From Kutzneria viridogrisea (GTDB taxonomy: Bacteria > Actinomycetota > Actinomycetes > Mycobacteriales > Pseudonocardiaceae): DNA of 64,000 nucleotides. The DNA lies in assembly GCA_014138725.1 (NCBI GenBank), contig JACJID010000002.1:1688001-1752000 (forward strand). The letters run 5' to 3'. A program made the position numbers and the translations under genes. Under the pieces are notes generated by a model. That model saw only the letters and a program-made list of their open reading frames with translations. It had not been told where the DNA came from and searched no databases. Positions within the stretch are counted from its first letter, which is position 1, and every line of letters starts with the position of its first letter. Shown here in pieces: positions 49,912-57,695 of the stretch.

Positions 49912-51468
49912 ATGTTGGAGACCAGGGTTCTTGTCGTCGGCGGCAGCACGGTGGGGCTGGCCACGGCAGCGCTGCTGGCGCACCACGGGCTGCGGCCGCT
50001 GGTGATCGAGCGGCGCGCCGGGCTCTCGGCGCACCCCAGGGCGATGGGCACGGCCATGCGCACCATGGAGGTGCTGCGCGAACTGGGCGCCGTCGAGGAT
50101 CTGGGCAGCAACCCGAGGACCGGCAAGATCACCGTGCACACGCTGGCCGACCCGGAGAGCGCGGCGGCACCGAAGGCCCTGCCCGCCACGACCAGCACCA
50201 GCCCGTGGACCGCGCTCACGCCCACCAGGCCCGCGCCGAGCGCCCAGGACCGGATCGACGCCGCGCTACACAAGGCCGCGACGCGCCTGGGCGCGGAGTT
50301 CCGGTTCGGCACCGAGCTGAAGTCCTTGGTACAGGACGAATCCGGGGTCACCGTGACGGTGGACGGGCCGGCGGGCGGCTACCAGATCCGCGCCGAGCAC
50401 GTGGTCGGCGCGGACGGGGTGCGCAGCCGGGTGCGCGAGCAACTGGGCGTGCGGACCACCGGCCCCGGCCCGATCGGCACGGAGAACACCAGCGTGCTGT
50501 TCCGCGCGGACCTCACCGAACTGAGTCAGGGCAACGACTTCCTGCTCTGCGAGGTGCGCAACCCGGACGCGCCCGGCATGCTGATCTCGATGGACGCCGT
50601 GGACCGCTGGGTGTTCCACACCGGGGTGGCCACCAGCGCGGGGCGCACGCCGGAGGAACTCGTGCGCAGCGCGCTCGGCGCCACGGACCTGCCGATCGAG
50701 GTACTGAGCACGATGTCCTGGCAGGTCAACGGCAGGCTCGCGGAGACCTTCCGGGTCGGCAGGGTGTTCCTCGCGGGCGACTCGGCGCACGCCGTGCCCC
50801 CGCTGGGCGCCACCGGCATGAACAGTGGGGTGGCCGACGCGTACAACCTGGCGTGGAAGCTCGCGTTCGTCCACAGTGGACGCGCGAGCGAGGAGCTGCT
50901 GGACAGCTACGAGCAGGAACGTCTGCCCGCCGCGCAGCTGAACCTGGCGCAGGCCCTGCTGCGCATGGACAACGCGCACCTGCACTGGGACAGCTCGGAG
51001 CAGGCGGCCCGCGAGCGCGCGGAGATCGGCCTGCTCGCGCCGTTCGTGATGAGCCTGGCCGACCGGTACAGCTCCTCGGCGGTCATCGACCCGGAGCCGG
51101 AACTGCCCTCCACCCAGGACGCCCTCGCGGTGCTGGACGGGGCGCCCGGCTCACGGGTCCCGCACGAGTGGGTCAGCGGTCAGGATCTGTCCACTGTGGA
51201 CATCGCAGGTACGGACCTGGCCCTGCTGACCGGGGTTGACGGTCAGGCGTGGCAGCGACCCGCGGCGGCGCAGGGCCTCCGGGTGCACGCCCTGCCGAGC
51301 TCCGTGGACTGGCTGGCCGACCGCGGCGCGGTGCTGATCCGCCCGGACTCGTTCATCGCGTGGCGGGCCGAGGACCTCGGCGCGGACCCCGCGGGCGTGT
51401 TGCGCGCGGCGCTCGACCGGGTGCTCACGCCGTCTGGCGCAGGTGTGCCGGGCGGTGCTCGGCCATGA
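49912..51468 (+). CDS. FAD-dependent monooxygenase (aromatic hydroxylase type)
   Basis: 518 residues, ATG 49912 with GAGGGGG upstream. FAD-binding VVGGSTVGLATAALLAHHGL at the N-terminus (the usual GxGxxG has Ser at one position), VVGADGVRSRVREQLG, and FLAGDSAHAVPPLGATGMNS define the group A flavoprotein hydroxylases such as RdmE and PgaE; a thioredoxin-like C-terminal region fits the polyketide-hydroxylase branch. Its partner is the divergent TetR. It may detoxify an antibiotic or modify a polyketide; no biosynthetic cluster is nearby. Contains two 13-bp palindromes (50869, 51189). The 3' end overlaps the sigma-factor gene by 44 bases. Confidence 0.92.
   Translation: MLETRVLVVGGSTVGLATAALLAHHGLRPLVIERRAGLSAHPRAMGTAMRTMEVLRELGAVEDLGSNPRTGKITVHTLADPESAAAPKALPATTSTSPWTALTPTRPAPSAQDRIDAALHKAATRLGAEFRFGTELKSLVQDESGVTVTVDGPAGGYQIRAEHVVGADGVRSRVREQLGVRTTGPGPIGTENTSVLFRADLTELSQGNDFLLCEVRNPDAPGMLISMDAVDRWVFHTGVATSAGRTPEELVRSALGATDLPIEVLSTMSWQVNGRLAETFRVGRVFLAGDSAHAVPPLGATGMNSGVADAYNLAWKLAFVHSGRASEELLDSYEQERLPAAQLNLAQALLRMDNAHLHWDSSEQAARERAEIGLLAPFVMSLADRYSSSAVIDPEPELPSTQDALAVLDGAPGSRVPHEWVSGQDLSTVDIAGTDLALLTGVDGQAWQRPAAAQGLRVHALPSSVDWLADRGAVLIRPDSFIAWRAEDLGADPAGVLRAALDRVLTPSGAGVPGGARP
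50869..50881. repeat. 13-bp palindrome GTCCACAGTGGAC inside monooxygenase gene
   Basis: Exact copy, read as Val-His-Ser-Gly as in the CUT2 ATPase gene. Confidence 0.8.
51189..51201. repeat. 13-bp palindrome GTCCACTGTGGAC inside monooxygenase gene
   Basis: Second exact copy in the same gene, read as Ser-Thr-Val-Asp, with the rare ACT codon. Confidence 0.8.
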
Positions 51469-51970
51469 GCCGCTCCAACTTGTCCAGGGCGCGGCTGGCG
51501 GTGGACTTGACCGCGCCCTGCGAGATCTGCGTGGCCGCGGCGATCTCGGCCTCGGTCATGCCCCCGTAGTAGCGCAGCACCAGCACCTCGCGCTGCCGGG
51601 GAGCCAGCTGGGCCAGCGCGTCCATGACGGCCTGCTGGTCGGTGGTGAGCATGGCCAGGGACTCCGCCGAGCGCGCGGGCAGCTCGTGCGGGGGCACGTA
51701 GTCACGGGCGCGCTTGCGGCGGCGCAGCATGGAACGGCTGCCGTTGACCACGGCGGCACTGAGGTAGGAGGAGGCCGCCGAGGCGTCACGCAGGCCGGAC
51801 CAGTTGCGGTGCAGTGCCGCGAACGCGTCCTGCACGACGTCCTCGGCGCTGGCGACGTCGTCGACCAGTTTCATGGCCAGGCCGATCAGCCGCCTGCGGT
51901 GCACCCGGTAGAGATCCTCGATCGTCAACGGGGCTGCGGGGCGAACGGGCCGGAGCTGGGTTGACTGCAT
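51425..51970 (-). CDS. ECF-type RNA polymerase sigma factor
   Basis: 181 residues from ATG 51970; a TTG at 51988 is an alternative. Region 2 is LYRVHRRRLIGLAMKLVDDV with AEDVVQDAFAALHRNW; region 4 is LAPRQREVLVLRYYGGMTEA with EIAAATQISQGAVKSTASRA. Regions 1 and 3 are absent, as in extracytoplasmic-function sigma factors. No anti-sigma gene is adjacent, but a VanY-like peptidase lies 81 bases upstream on the same strand and a kinase/regulator/lipoprotein set is divergent beyond it, so an envelope-stress role is plausible. Confidence 0.9.
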   Translation of the reverse strand: MQSTQLRPVRPAAPLTIEDLYRVHRRRLIGLAMKLVDDVASAEDVVQDAFAALHRNWSGLRDASAASSYLSAAVVNGSRSMLRRRKRARDYVPPHELPARSAESLAMLTTDQQAVMDALAQLAPRQREVLVLRYYGGMTEAEIAAATQISQGAVKSTASRALDKLERLMAEHRPAHLRQTA

Positions 51971-52050
51971 GACCGAAACGATGGCCAATCGGTGTCCTGG
52001 TCCTGTGCTGGCCGTGTCACAGCCGTGTCACAGAACGAGACAGAACGGCG

Positions 52051-52644
52051 TCAGTACCTCGCCGGCAGCGTGCCCGGGGTCGGCCGCATCGGCGGGCGGC
52101 GGCCGGTCGCGCGGTAGGACGGGTGGTACTCGAAGTGCCACCACTCGTTGGCATAGGTGCGGTACAGCCCGAACCGGTCACCGTGCCGCTCCAGCCAGCG
52201 GGCGCCCTCGGTGGGCCGCACGTCCACGGCGATGCCCTGCACGTGCGCGGACTCCTGCGGGGGCAGCACCCACTCGCGGGCCCTCGGCTCCGAGCCGTAG
52301 CTGGTCACGGCCTCCTGGAACAGTTCCTCCTGCTCGGCGAACAGCCGGTGGCCGGAGGTCACGCCGATCAGCTCGGCGTCGTGCCACAGCGCGGCGCAGC
52401 GGGCGGCCACGAAGGCAGCCCTGGTCTCCGGGGTGAGCCCGGCCAGCGACTCCGCCGGGTAACGGATGCGGAACGCCCACTCGCAGGCGCGCTCGCGGAA
52501 CCGCCGACCGCGCGTGACCACCAGCGCGAGGGGCAGCAGCAACGTGGCCACCACCACCGTGGCGTGCCGGTAGGCGTGGTCGCGGCGGCGCACGGGCTCC
52601 TGGCCCACCAGCACCTCACCCGACGACCTGCGGAGTCGGAACAT
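52051..52644 (-). CDS. M15-family D-alanyl-D-alanine carboxypeptidase, VanY-like
   Basis: 197 residues with one N-terminal membrane helix (ATVVVATLLLPLALVV). The M15 zinc site is complete: SAHVQGIAVDV supplies His and Asp, EWWHFEY the second His and catalytic Glu. It should trim D-Ala from peptidoglycan stems outside the membrane. Located between the ECF sigma gene and the divergent two-component operon, it fits a cell-wall response group. Confidence 0.9.
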   Translation of the reverse strand: MFRLRRSSGEVLVGQEPVRRRDHAYRHATVVVATLLLPLALVVTRGRRFRERACEWAFRIRYPAESLAGLTPETRAAFVAARCAALWHDAELIGVTSGHRLFAEQEELFQEAVTSYGSEPRAREWVLPPQESAHVQGIAVDVRPTEGARWLERHGDRFGLYRTYANEWWHFEYHPSYRATGRRPPMRPTPGTLPARY

Positions 52645-52742
52645 CACCTGTCCGTCCGGATCGTGTCATGGTTCTGCTACAGACTGCCCACCAGCGGCGT
52701 TCAGCCAGCAGCGCTGGGACCATAACCGAATAATCTGCGGAT

Positions 52743-53417
52743 GTGTCACGGGTTCTGTTGATTGAGGACGACCAGGCAGTGCGGGAGGGGCTTCAGCTCG
52801 CCCTGCGCAGGCAGGGCCACACCATCCACACGGCCGCCTCGGGTGAGGAAGGTCTCACCAGGCTGCGCGCCGAACCGCCGGACATCGTGGTGCTGGACCT
52901 GATGCTGCCCGGCATCGACGGGTTCGAGGTCTGCCGCAGGATCCGCGCCGGTGGGGACATCCCGATCATCATGCTGACCGCGCGCAGCGACGACTTCGAC
53001 GTGGTCGGCGGTCTGGAGGCGGGCGCGGACGACTACGTGGTCAAACCCGTGCAGCCCAGGGTGCTCGACGCCAGGATCAGGGCGGTGCTGCGGCGCACCG
53101 GTGCGGAGCGTGCCGAATCCGAGCACCACGCGGGTCTGGGCATCGACCGGGCAGCGCTGGTGGTCAGCAAGGACGGCCGTCCCGTCAGCCTGACCCCGAC
53201 CGAGCTGCGCCTGCTGCTGGAGCTGTCCAACACCCCCGGACGCGTGCTCAGCCGCCAACAACTGCTGGAGGCGGTGTGGGAGCACGATTATCTTGGCGAC
53301 TCGCGACTGGTGGACGCCTGCGTGCAGCGGCTGCGGGCGAAGATCGAGGACAACCCGGCGGAGCCGGTCTTCGTGCAGACGGTGCGCGGCTTCGGCTACC
53401 GGTTCGGTCCCGTGTGA
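52743..53417 (+). CDS. OmpR-family response regulator
   Basis: 224 residues from GTG 52743. Receiver domain with LIEDDQAVREGL and phospho-Asp in VVLDLMLPGIDGF, then the winged helix with LTPTELRLLLELSNTPGRVL and YLGDSRLVDACVQRLRAKIE. A TAATCT box about 10 bases before the GTG suggests a leaderless mRNA. The kinase start overlaps its stop (GTGA). Confidence 0.94.
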   Translation: MSRVLLIEDDQAVREGLQLALRRQGHTIHTAASGEEGLTRLRAEPPDIVVLDLMLPGIDGFEVCRRIRAGGDIPIIMLTARSDDFDVVGGLEAGADDYVVKPVQPRVLDARIRAVLRRTGAERAESEHHAGLGIDRAALVVSKDGRPVSLTPTELRLLLELSNTPGRVLSRQQLLEAVWEHDYLGDSRLVDACVQRLRAKIEDNPAEPVFVQTVRGFGYRFGPV

Positions 53418-54859
53418 ACCGGGTCCGGCAGCTGCTCGGCAAGGCGTGGGGGCTGCGGCCACGCCTGGTGATCACCTGCGTGCTGATCGCGGCGATCAGC
53501 GCCACCGCCGCCTCCGGCGCCAGCTACGTGGTGGCCAGGCAGATCATCCTGGACGACGCCACCAGCTCGATCGTGCTGCCGCTGGACAGCAGGGTGCGCA
53601 ACCAGCTGATGGGTATGCGGCTGCCGCCCAACCAGCAGGCCCTGGACAGCATCGCCAGCTCGCTGGGCGGCAACGTCAAGTTGGTCTACAAGGACATGCA
53701 GTCCAAGAACGGGGTCGACCTCACCAAGATCACCCCCGACCTGCGCGCCGCGGTGGCGCACGGCAGCACGGTCGCCTGGCAGCGACTGGACCTGGACGGC
53801 CTCCCCGTGATGATCATCGGCATCCCGGTGCTCTCCTGGCACACCGACGGCCAGTGGAGCGGCTCGGGGCTGGAGGTCTACGCCCTGCAGGAGCTGGGCC
53901 CGCAGGCCGAGGCGATCCAGAAGCTGGCAGGCGCCTCCTGGGTGCTCGGCGGGCTGGCTGCGGTGCTCGCGGTGGTGATGGCCCTGCTCGCGGCCCGGGG
54001 TGTGCTGCGCCCGGTGCGCGAACTGGGCGTGGCCGCGCGGCGGCTGGGCACCGGTGACCTGCGCACCCGGCTGCGCGTGCGCGGCAACGACGAGCTGGCC
54101 GAGCTCGCGGGCACGTTCAACGAGACCGCGACCGCGCTGGAGTACCACGTGGGCGAGCTGCGCAGGATGGAGTCCGACGCGCGGCGGTTCGTGGCCGACG
54201 TGTCGCACGAACTGCGCACCCCGCTGGCCGCGATGACCGCGGTGACCGACGTGCTCGACGAGGAGGCCCCGCTGCTGGGCGGGGACGCGCAGCTGGCCGC
54301 CACCCTGGTCAGCCAGGAGACGCGCAAGCTGACCCGGCTGGTCGAGGACCTGATGGAGGTGTCCCGGTTCGACGCGGGGGCCGCGCGGCTGGCCCTGGAC
54401 GAGATCGACCTGGCCGAGGCGGTGGCCGCCACCCTGCGGGCCAGGGGCTGGGTGGGCCGGGTGTGGGCCGAGCTGCCCCTCGGGGTCACGGCCAGGGTGG
54501 ACCCGCGCCGACTCGACGTGATCATGGCGAACCTGGTGGGCAACGCGCTGCGGCACGGCTCGCCCCCGGTCGAGGTCACGCTGTGGGCCGACAGCGACTG
54601 GGTGGAACTGCGCGTCACCGACCACGGCCCGGGCCTGGACCCCGAGGTGCTGCCGCACGTGTTCGACCGGTTCTACAAGGCCGACAGCGCGCGGGCCCGC
54701 TCCGAGGGCAGCGGCCTTGGCCTGGCGATAGCCTGGGAGAACGCCCGGCTGCACACCGCGGGCCAGGCGGAGGGCAGCCTGTCCGCCGACAACCGTCCGC
54801 AGGGCGGGGCGGTGTTCACCCTGCGGCTGCCGCGCAACCTGGAGGAGGACAGCCCGTGA
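53414..54859 (+). CDS. Sensor histidine kinase with extracellular domain and HAMP
   Basis: 481 residues from GTG 53414. Helix 1 (LVITCVLIAAISATAASGAS), an extracellular sensor of about 130 residues, helix 2 (WVLGGLAAVLAVVMALLAA), HAMP, HisKA with phospho-His in VSHELRTPLAAM near residue 262, and HATPase with DHGPGLD and GSGLGLAIAW. It resembles the MtrB and CseC kinases that monitor envelope state. Translationally coupled to the regulator and to the lipoprotein that follows (GTGA overlaps at both ends). Confidence 0.94.
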   Translation: MNRVRQLLGKAWGLRPRLVITCVLIAAISATAASGASYVVARQIILDDATSSIVLPLDSRVRNQLMGMRLPPNQQALDSIASSLGGNVKLVYKDMQSKNGVDLTKITPDLRAAVAHGSTVAWQRLDLDGLPVMIIGIPVLSWHTDGQWSGSGLEVYALQELGPQAEAIQKLAGASWVLGGLAAVLAVVMALLAARGVLRPVRELGVAARRLGTGDLRTRLRVRGNDELAELAGTFNETATALEYHVGELRRMESDARRFVADVSHELRTPLAAMTAVTDVLDEEAPLLGGDAQLAATLVSQETRKLTRLVEDLMEVSRFDAGAARLALDEIDLAEAVAATLRARGWVGRVWAELPLGVTARVDPRRLDVIMANLVGNALRHGSPPVEVTLWADSDWVELRVTDHGPGLDPEVLPHVFDRFYKADSARARSEGSGLGLAIAWENARLHTAGQAEGSLSADNRPQGGAVFTLRLPRNLEEDSP

Positions 54860-55347
54860 GACCGCGCGTCTGGCTGGTGCTGTTCGCGGCGGCGGTGCTG
54901 GCCGCGGGCTGCGGGGTGCGGCCCACCCCCGTGATCACCGGCAAGGACGCGCCACGGGGTGTCATCGCGGGTACGCACCTGTTCTTCGTCAGCGAGGGCA
55001 AGCTGCGCGACGTGCAGCGCCCGCTGACCAGCACCTCGTTCGACACGACCAGCACGCTGCGGACGCTGCTGGCCGGTCCCACCGATGCCGAGCGCAAGGA
55101 CGGCCTGAGCAGCGAGCTGCCCACCGAGGCCAAGCTCACGACCGGCAACCCCGCCCCCGACTACGCCTTCACGGTGCAGGTCTTCAGCGAGGTGCCGCTC
55201 AGCGAGCTGGCGCTGGACCAGATCACCTGCACCGCGCTGGTGGCACAGAACGCCTACGGCGGCCAGACTCCGCAGACCTCGGTCCGGATCTACCAGTTCC
55301 GCGGCGAGGGCCCCACGACCCGCCGCTGTCCCGTGCCGACCGCCTGA
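54856..55347 (+). CDS. Lipoprotein with GerMN-like domain
   Basis: 163 residues from GTG 54856, GGAGGAGG just upstream. Lipobox LAAGC at residues 15-19. The stretch LRTLLAGPTDAERKDGLSSE resembles the GerMN domain of LpqB, the lipoprotein partner of the MtrAB system, but this protein is far shorter and lacks the beta-propeller. It likely modulates the kinase encoded with it, as CseA does for CseC (inference). Confidence 0.8.
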   Translation: MRPRVWLVLFAAAVLAAGCGVRPTPVITGKDAPRGVIAGTHLFFVSEGKLRDVQRPLTSTSFDTTSTLRTLLAGPTDAERKDGLSSELPTEAKLTTGNPAPDYAFTVQVFSEVPLSELALDQITCTALVAQNAYGGQTPQTSVRIYQFRGEGPTTRRCPVPTA

Positions 55348-55365
55348 GCCGATTAGACTCGGCCC

Positions 55366-55998
55366 GTGCCGAAGATCACTGGAGGTTCGCTCGAGGAGCA
55401 CCGGGAGCGCACCCGCGAGTCGATCTTCGCCGCGCTGTCGGCGCTGATGTACCAGCGCGGGTTCGACGCCATCACCCTGGCCGACATCGCCGCCGCGGCG
55501 GGGGTGGGCCGCACCGCGATGTACAACTACTTCGCGGACAAGGAGTCCCTGCTGCTGGCCTACGCCGGGCACGAGACCGAGCGCTACCTCGCCGAGTTGC
55601 AGGGCGCGCTGGCCGAGGTGGACAACCCGGTGGACGGGCTCGCGGCGTACGTGCGCGGCCAGCTGCGGCATGTGGCGCGCAACCACCTGCCGCCGGGCAC
55701 CGCGCTGCGCTCGCTGATGTCCGAGCAGAGCTACCAGCACATGGTCGAGCACGTGGCCGCGCTGGAGGGGATCCTGCGCGAGGTGCTCTCGGCCGGGGTC
55801 GCGGCGGGCTACCTGCCCGATTCGGACGTGGCGGCACTGGTCGGGCTGGTCACCGCGTGCATCAGCGGGCGGACCGTGGCCGAGCTGTCCGGGGCGGAGC
55901 TGGACCAGGCCATCGAGGCCACCGTGGCCTTCGTGCTGCGCGGGGTCGGCGCCCGACTGGGAGCCGACGGACGTCCCCTTCCGTTCCCCAGCCAGTAA
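55366..55998 (+). CDS. TetR family transcriptional regulator
   Basis: 210 residues from GTG 55366. Helix-turn-helix LSALMYQRGFDAITLADIAA then AAGVGRTAMYNYFADKESL; helical ligand domain after residue 60. It lies 18 bases after the lipoprotein gene and 129 bases before the heme oxygenase start, all rightward. Its stop codon is part of an IdeR-type iron box. Targets are unknown. Confidence 0.9.
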   Translation: MPKITGGSLEEHRERTRESIFAALSALMYQRGFDAITLADIAAAAGVGRTAMYNYFADKESLLLAYAGHETERYLAELQGALAEVDNPVDGLAAYVRGQLRHVARNHLPPGTALRSLMSEQSYQHMVEHVAALEGILREVLSAGVAAGYLPDSDVAALVGLVTACISGRTVAELSGAELDQAIEATVAFVLRGVGARLGADGRPLPFPSQ

Positions 55999-56014
55999 GG
56001 CTAGCCTTACCTTA
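55996..56014. promoter_or_regulatory. IdeR/DtxR iron box before heme oxygenase
   Basis: TAAGGCTAGCCTTACCTTA matches the consensus TWAGGTWAGSCTWACCTWA at 18 of 19 positions. Overlaps the TetR stop codon; 113 bases before the heme oxygenase ATG. Confidence 0.85.
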
Positions 56015-56127
56015 GTCGACGCGTCGGAGCGGTTTTTATGACGACCTGTCGTCACATACTTGACGGCTGGCCGGACCCGGCAGCACACTCGGTGACGGCC
56101 ACGCCGACTGCGGAGGGGAGTCCGGTC

Positions 56128-56766
56128 ATGGGTGAGCAGTTCTCCACGGTGCTGCGCACGGGCACGGCACAGGAGCACGAGAACGCGGAGAACGCCGGGT
56201 TCATCAAGGCGATCTTCGACGGCAGGCTCAGCCTGGACGGCTTCGCGACGCTGGTGGCCCAGCACTACTTCATCTACCAGGTGCTGGAGCAGGCCGCCGA
56301 GGCGATGGCCGCCGACCCGGTCGCCGGGGCGTTCGTGCTGCCCGAGCTGACCCGGTTGCCCTCGCTGGAGTCCGACCTGGGGCACCTGTACGGGCCCGGC
56401 TGGCGCGACCGCGTCGAACCGACCCCCGCCACGCTGCGCTACCTGGACCGGCTGCGCGAGGTGTGCTTCACCTGGGCCGGCGGCTTCGTCGCGCACCACT
56501 ACACGCGCTACCTGGGCGACATCTCCGGCGGGCAGGCGGTGCGCGCCGTGGTCGAGCGCCACCACGGGCTGGTCGACCACCGGGGCACGAGCTTCTACGT
56601 GTTCGACGGCATCCCGAGCCGCCCGGGCTTCCGCACGCGCTACCGGGAGCTGCTCGACAGCACCGGCTGGGACGCCGCCGAGCAGGCCCGCGTGGTCGAG
56701 GAGGCCTGCCTGGCCTTCCGCCTCAACGCCGCGGTCTTCGCCGACCTGGGCGCCCTCGTCCCCTGA
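56128..56766 (+). CDS. hmuO: Biliverdin-producing heme oxygenase
   Basis: 212 residues from ATG 56128, where GGAGGGGAG is correctly spaced; an ATG at 56038 lacks this. Proximal heme ligand His17 in TAQEHENAE, and the distal-helix signature GDISGGQAVRAV are both present, with YFIYQVLEQAAEAM and ARYLGDISGG-type spacing normal for the family. It opens heme to biliverdin, CO and iron for iron acquisition. The upstream iron box predicts repression by Fe-IdeR. A perfect palindrome follows the stop. Confidence 0.95.
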   Translation: MGEQFSTVLRTGTAQEHENAENAGFIKAIFDGRLSLDGFATLVAQHYFIYQVLEQAAEAMAADPVAGAFVLPELTRLPSLESDLGHLYGPGWRDRVEPTPATLRYLDRLREVCFTWAGGFVAHHYTRYLGDISGGQAVRAVVERHHGLVDHRGTSFYVFDGIPSRPGFRTRYRELLDSTGWDAAEQARVVEEACLAFRLNAAVFADLGALVP

Positions 56767-56788
56767 CCGCGAGTCCCGCCCACACGCA

Positions 56789-56841
56789 CGCGAGTCCCGC
56801 TCGCCGGCACGTGAGTCACGTGCCGGCGAGCGGGACTCGCG
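56789..56841. repeat. CGCGAGTCCCGC palindrome, 3' hairpin
   Basis: Perfect 26-bp arms with a single-base loop, between the convergent heme oxygenase and PlsC genes. A partial copy of the arm (CGCGAGTCCCGC) lies at 56769-56780. Likely bidirectional terminator. Confidence 0.85.
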
Positions 56842-56851
56842 GGGTTTGGCG

Positions 56852-57520
56852 TCAGGCGGCCTTGGGGTGGGGGCGGTAGCTGTCCACGTACTCCTGGCCG
56901 GACAGCTCCAGGATCGCGTACATGATCTCGTCGGTGACCGCGCGGTGGATCATCGTGGACTCGCCCATGCCCTCGTAGCGCGAGAAGTCCAGCGGGGTGC
57001 CGAACCGCACCGTGATCGGCCGGATGCGCGGCAGGCCCCGGCCGTTGCGCTGCACCTGGTCGGTGCCGATCAGCGCGACCGGCACCACGGGGGCCCCGGT
57101 GGCCAGCGCGATGCGCGCGACCCCGGCGTGACCCCGGTAGAGCCTGCCATCCAGCGAGCGGGTGCCCTCGGGGTAGATCGCGAACGCGCCACCCCCGTTG
57201 AGCACCTGCTCAGCGGTGTCCAGCGCGGCGCGGGCGGCCCGGCCCGAGCCCCGCTCCACCGGGATGTGGCCCAGGCCGCCGAAGAAGCCGCGCATGAGCG
57301 CGCCCTTGATCCCGCGGCCCTGGAAGTACTCGGCCTTGGCCAGGAAGTTGACGCGTCGGGGCATCACCATCGGGATGACGATGCTGTCCACGAAAGCGAG
57401 GTGGTTGCTGGCCAGGATCACCTGCCCGGTGGCAGGGACGTTCTCCAGGCCCTCGACCTTCGGCCGGTACACCGACCTGATGATCGGGGCGAACACCCGT
57501 TTCATGAACCAGTACAGCAA
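56852..57520 (-). CDS. 1-acyl-sn-glycerol-3-phosphate acyltransferase (PlsC family)
   Basis: 222 residues from TTG 57520, chosen because GGAGG lies 6 bases upstream and the product then begins MLYWFMKRVFAP, as is usual for actinobacterial members; the frame remains open further upstream. Acyltransferase motifs: NHLAFVD (NHx4D), FLAKAEYF, and FAIYPEGTRS, with GAPVVPVALIG as block IV. It transfers acyl chains to lysophosphatidate or a related acceptor at the membrane. Confidence 0.9.
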   Translation of the reverse strand: MLYWFMKRVFAPIIRSVYRPKVEGLENVPATGQVILASNHLAFVDSIVIPMVMPRRVNFLAKAEYFQGRGIKGALMRGFFGGLGHIPVERGSGRAARAALDTAEQVLNGGGAFAIYPEGTRSLDGRLYRGHAGVARIALATGAPVVPVALIGTDQVQRNGRGLPRIRPITVRFGTPLDFSRYEGMGESTMIHRAVTDEIMYAILELSGQEYVDSYRPHPKAA

Positions 57521-57695
57521 AACTGACCTCCGCACCCGCCAAGGTTTCCGCCACGATTTTGTCATGTCACCCCAGCCAGGTGGCAGGACAGGGCCAGTGT
57601 GCCCTCTGTCACGGACGATCGGGCCAAACCGCCCGCGCGTCCAACCGGGTGGGCGTACAGTCCCTGCATTCCGCGTCACCGGAGGGTGCTGGGTG

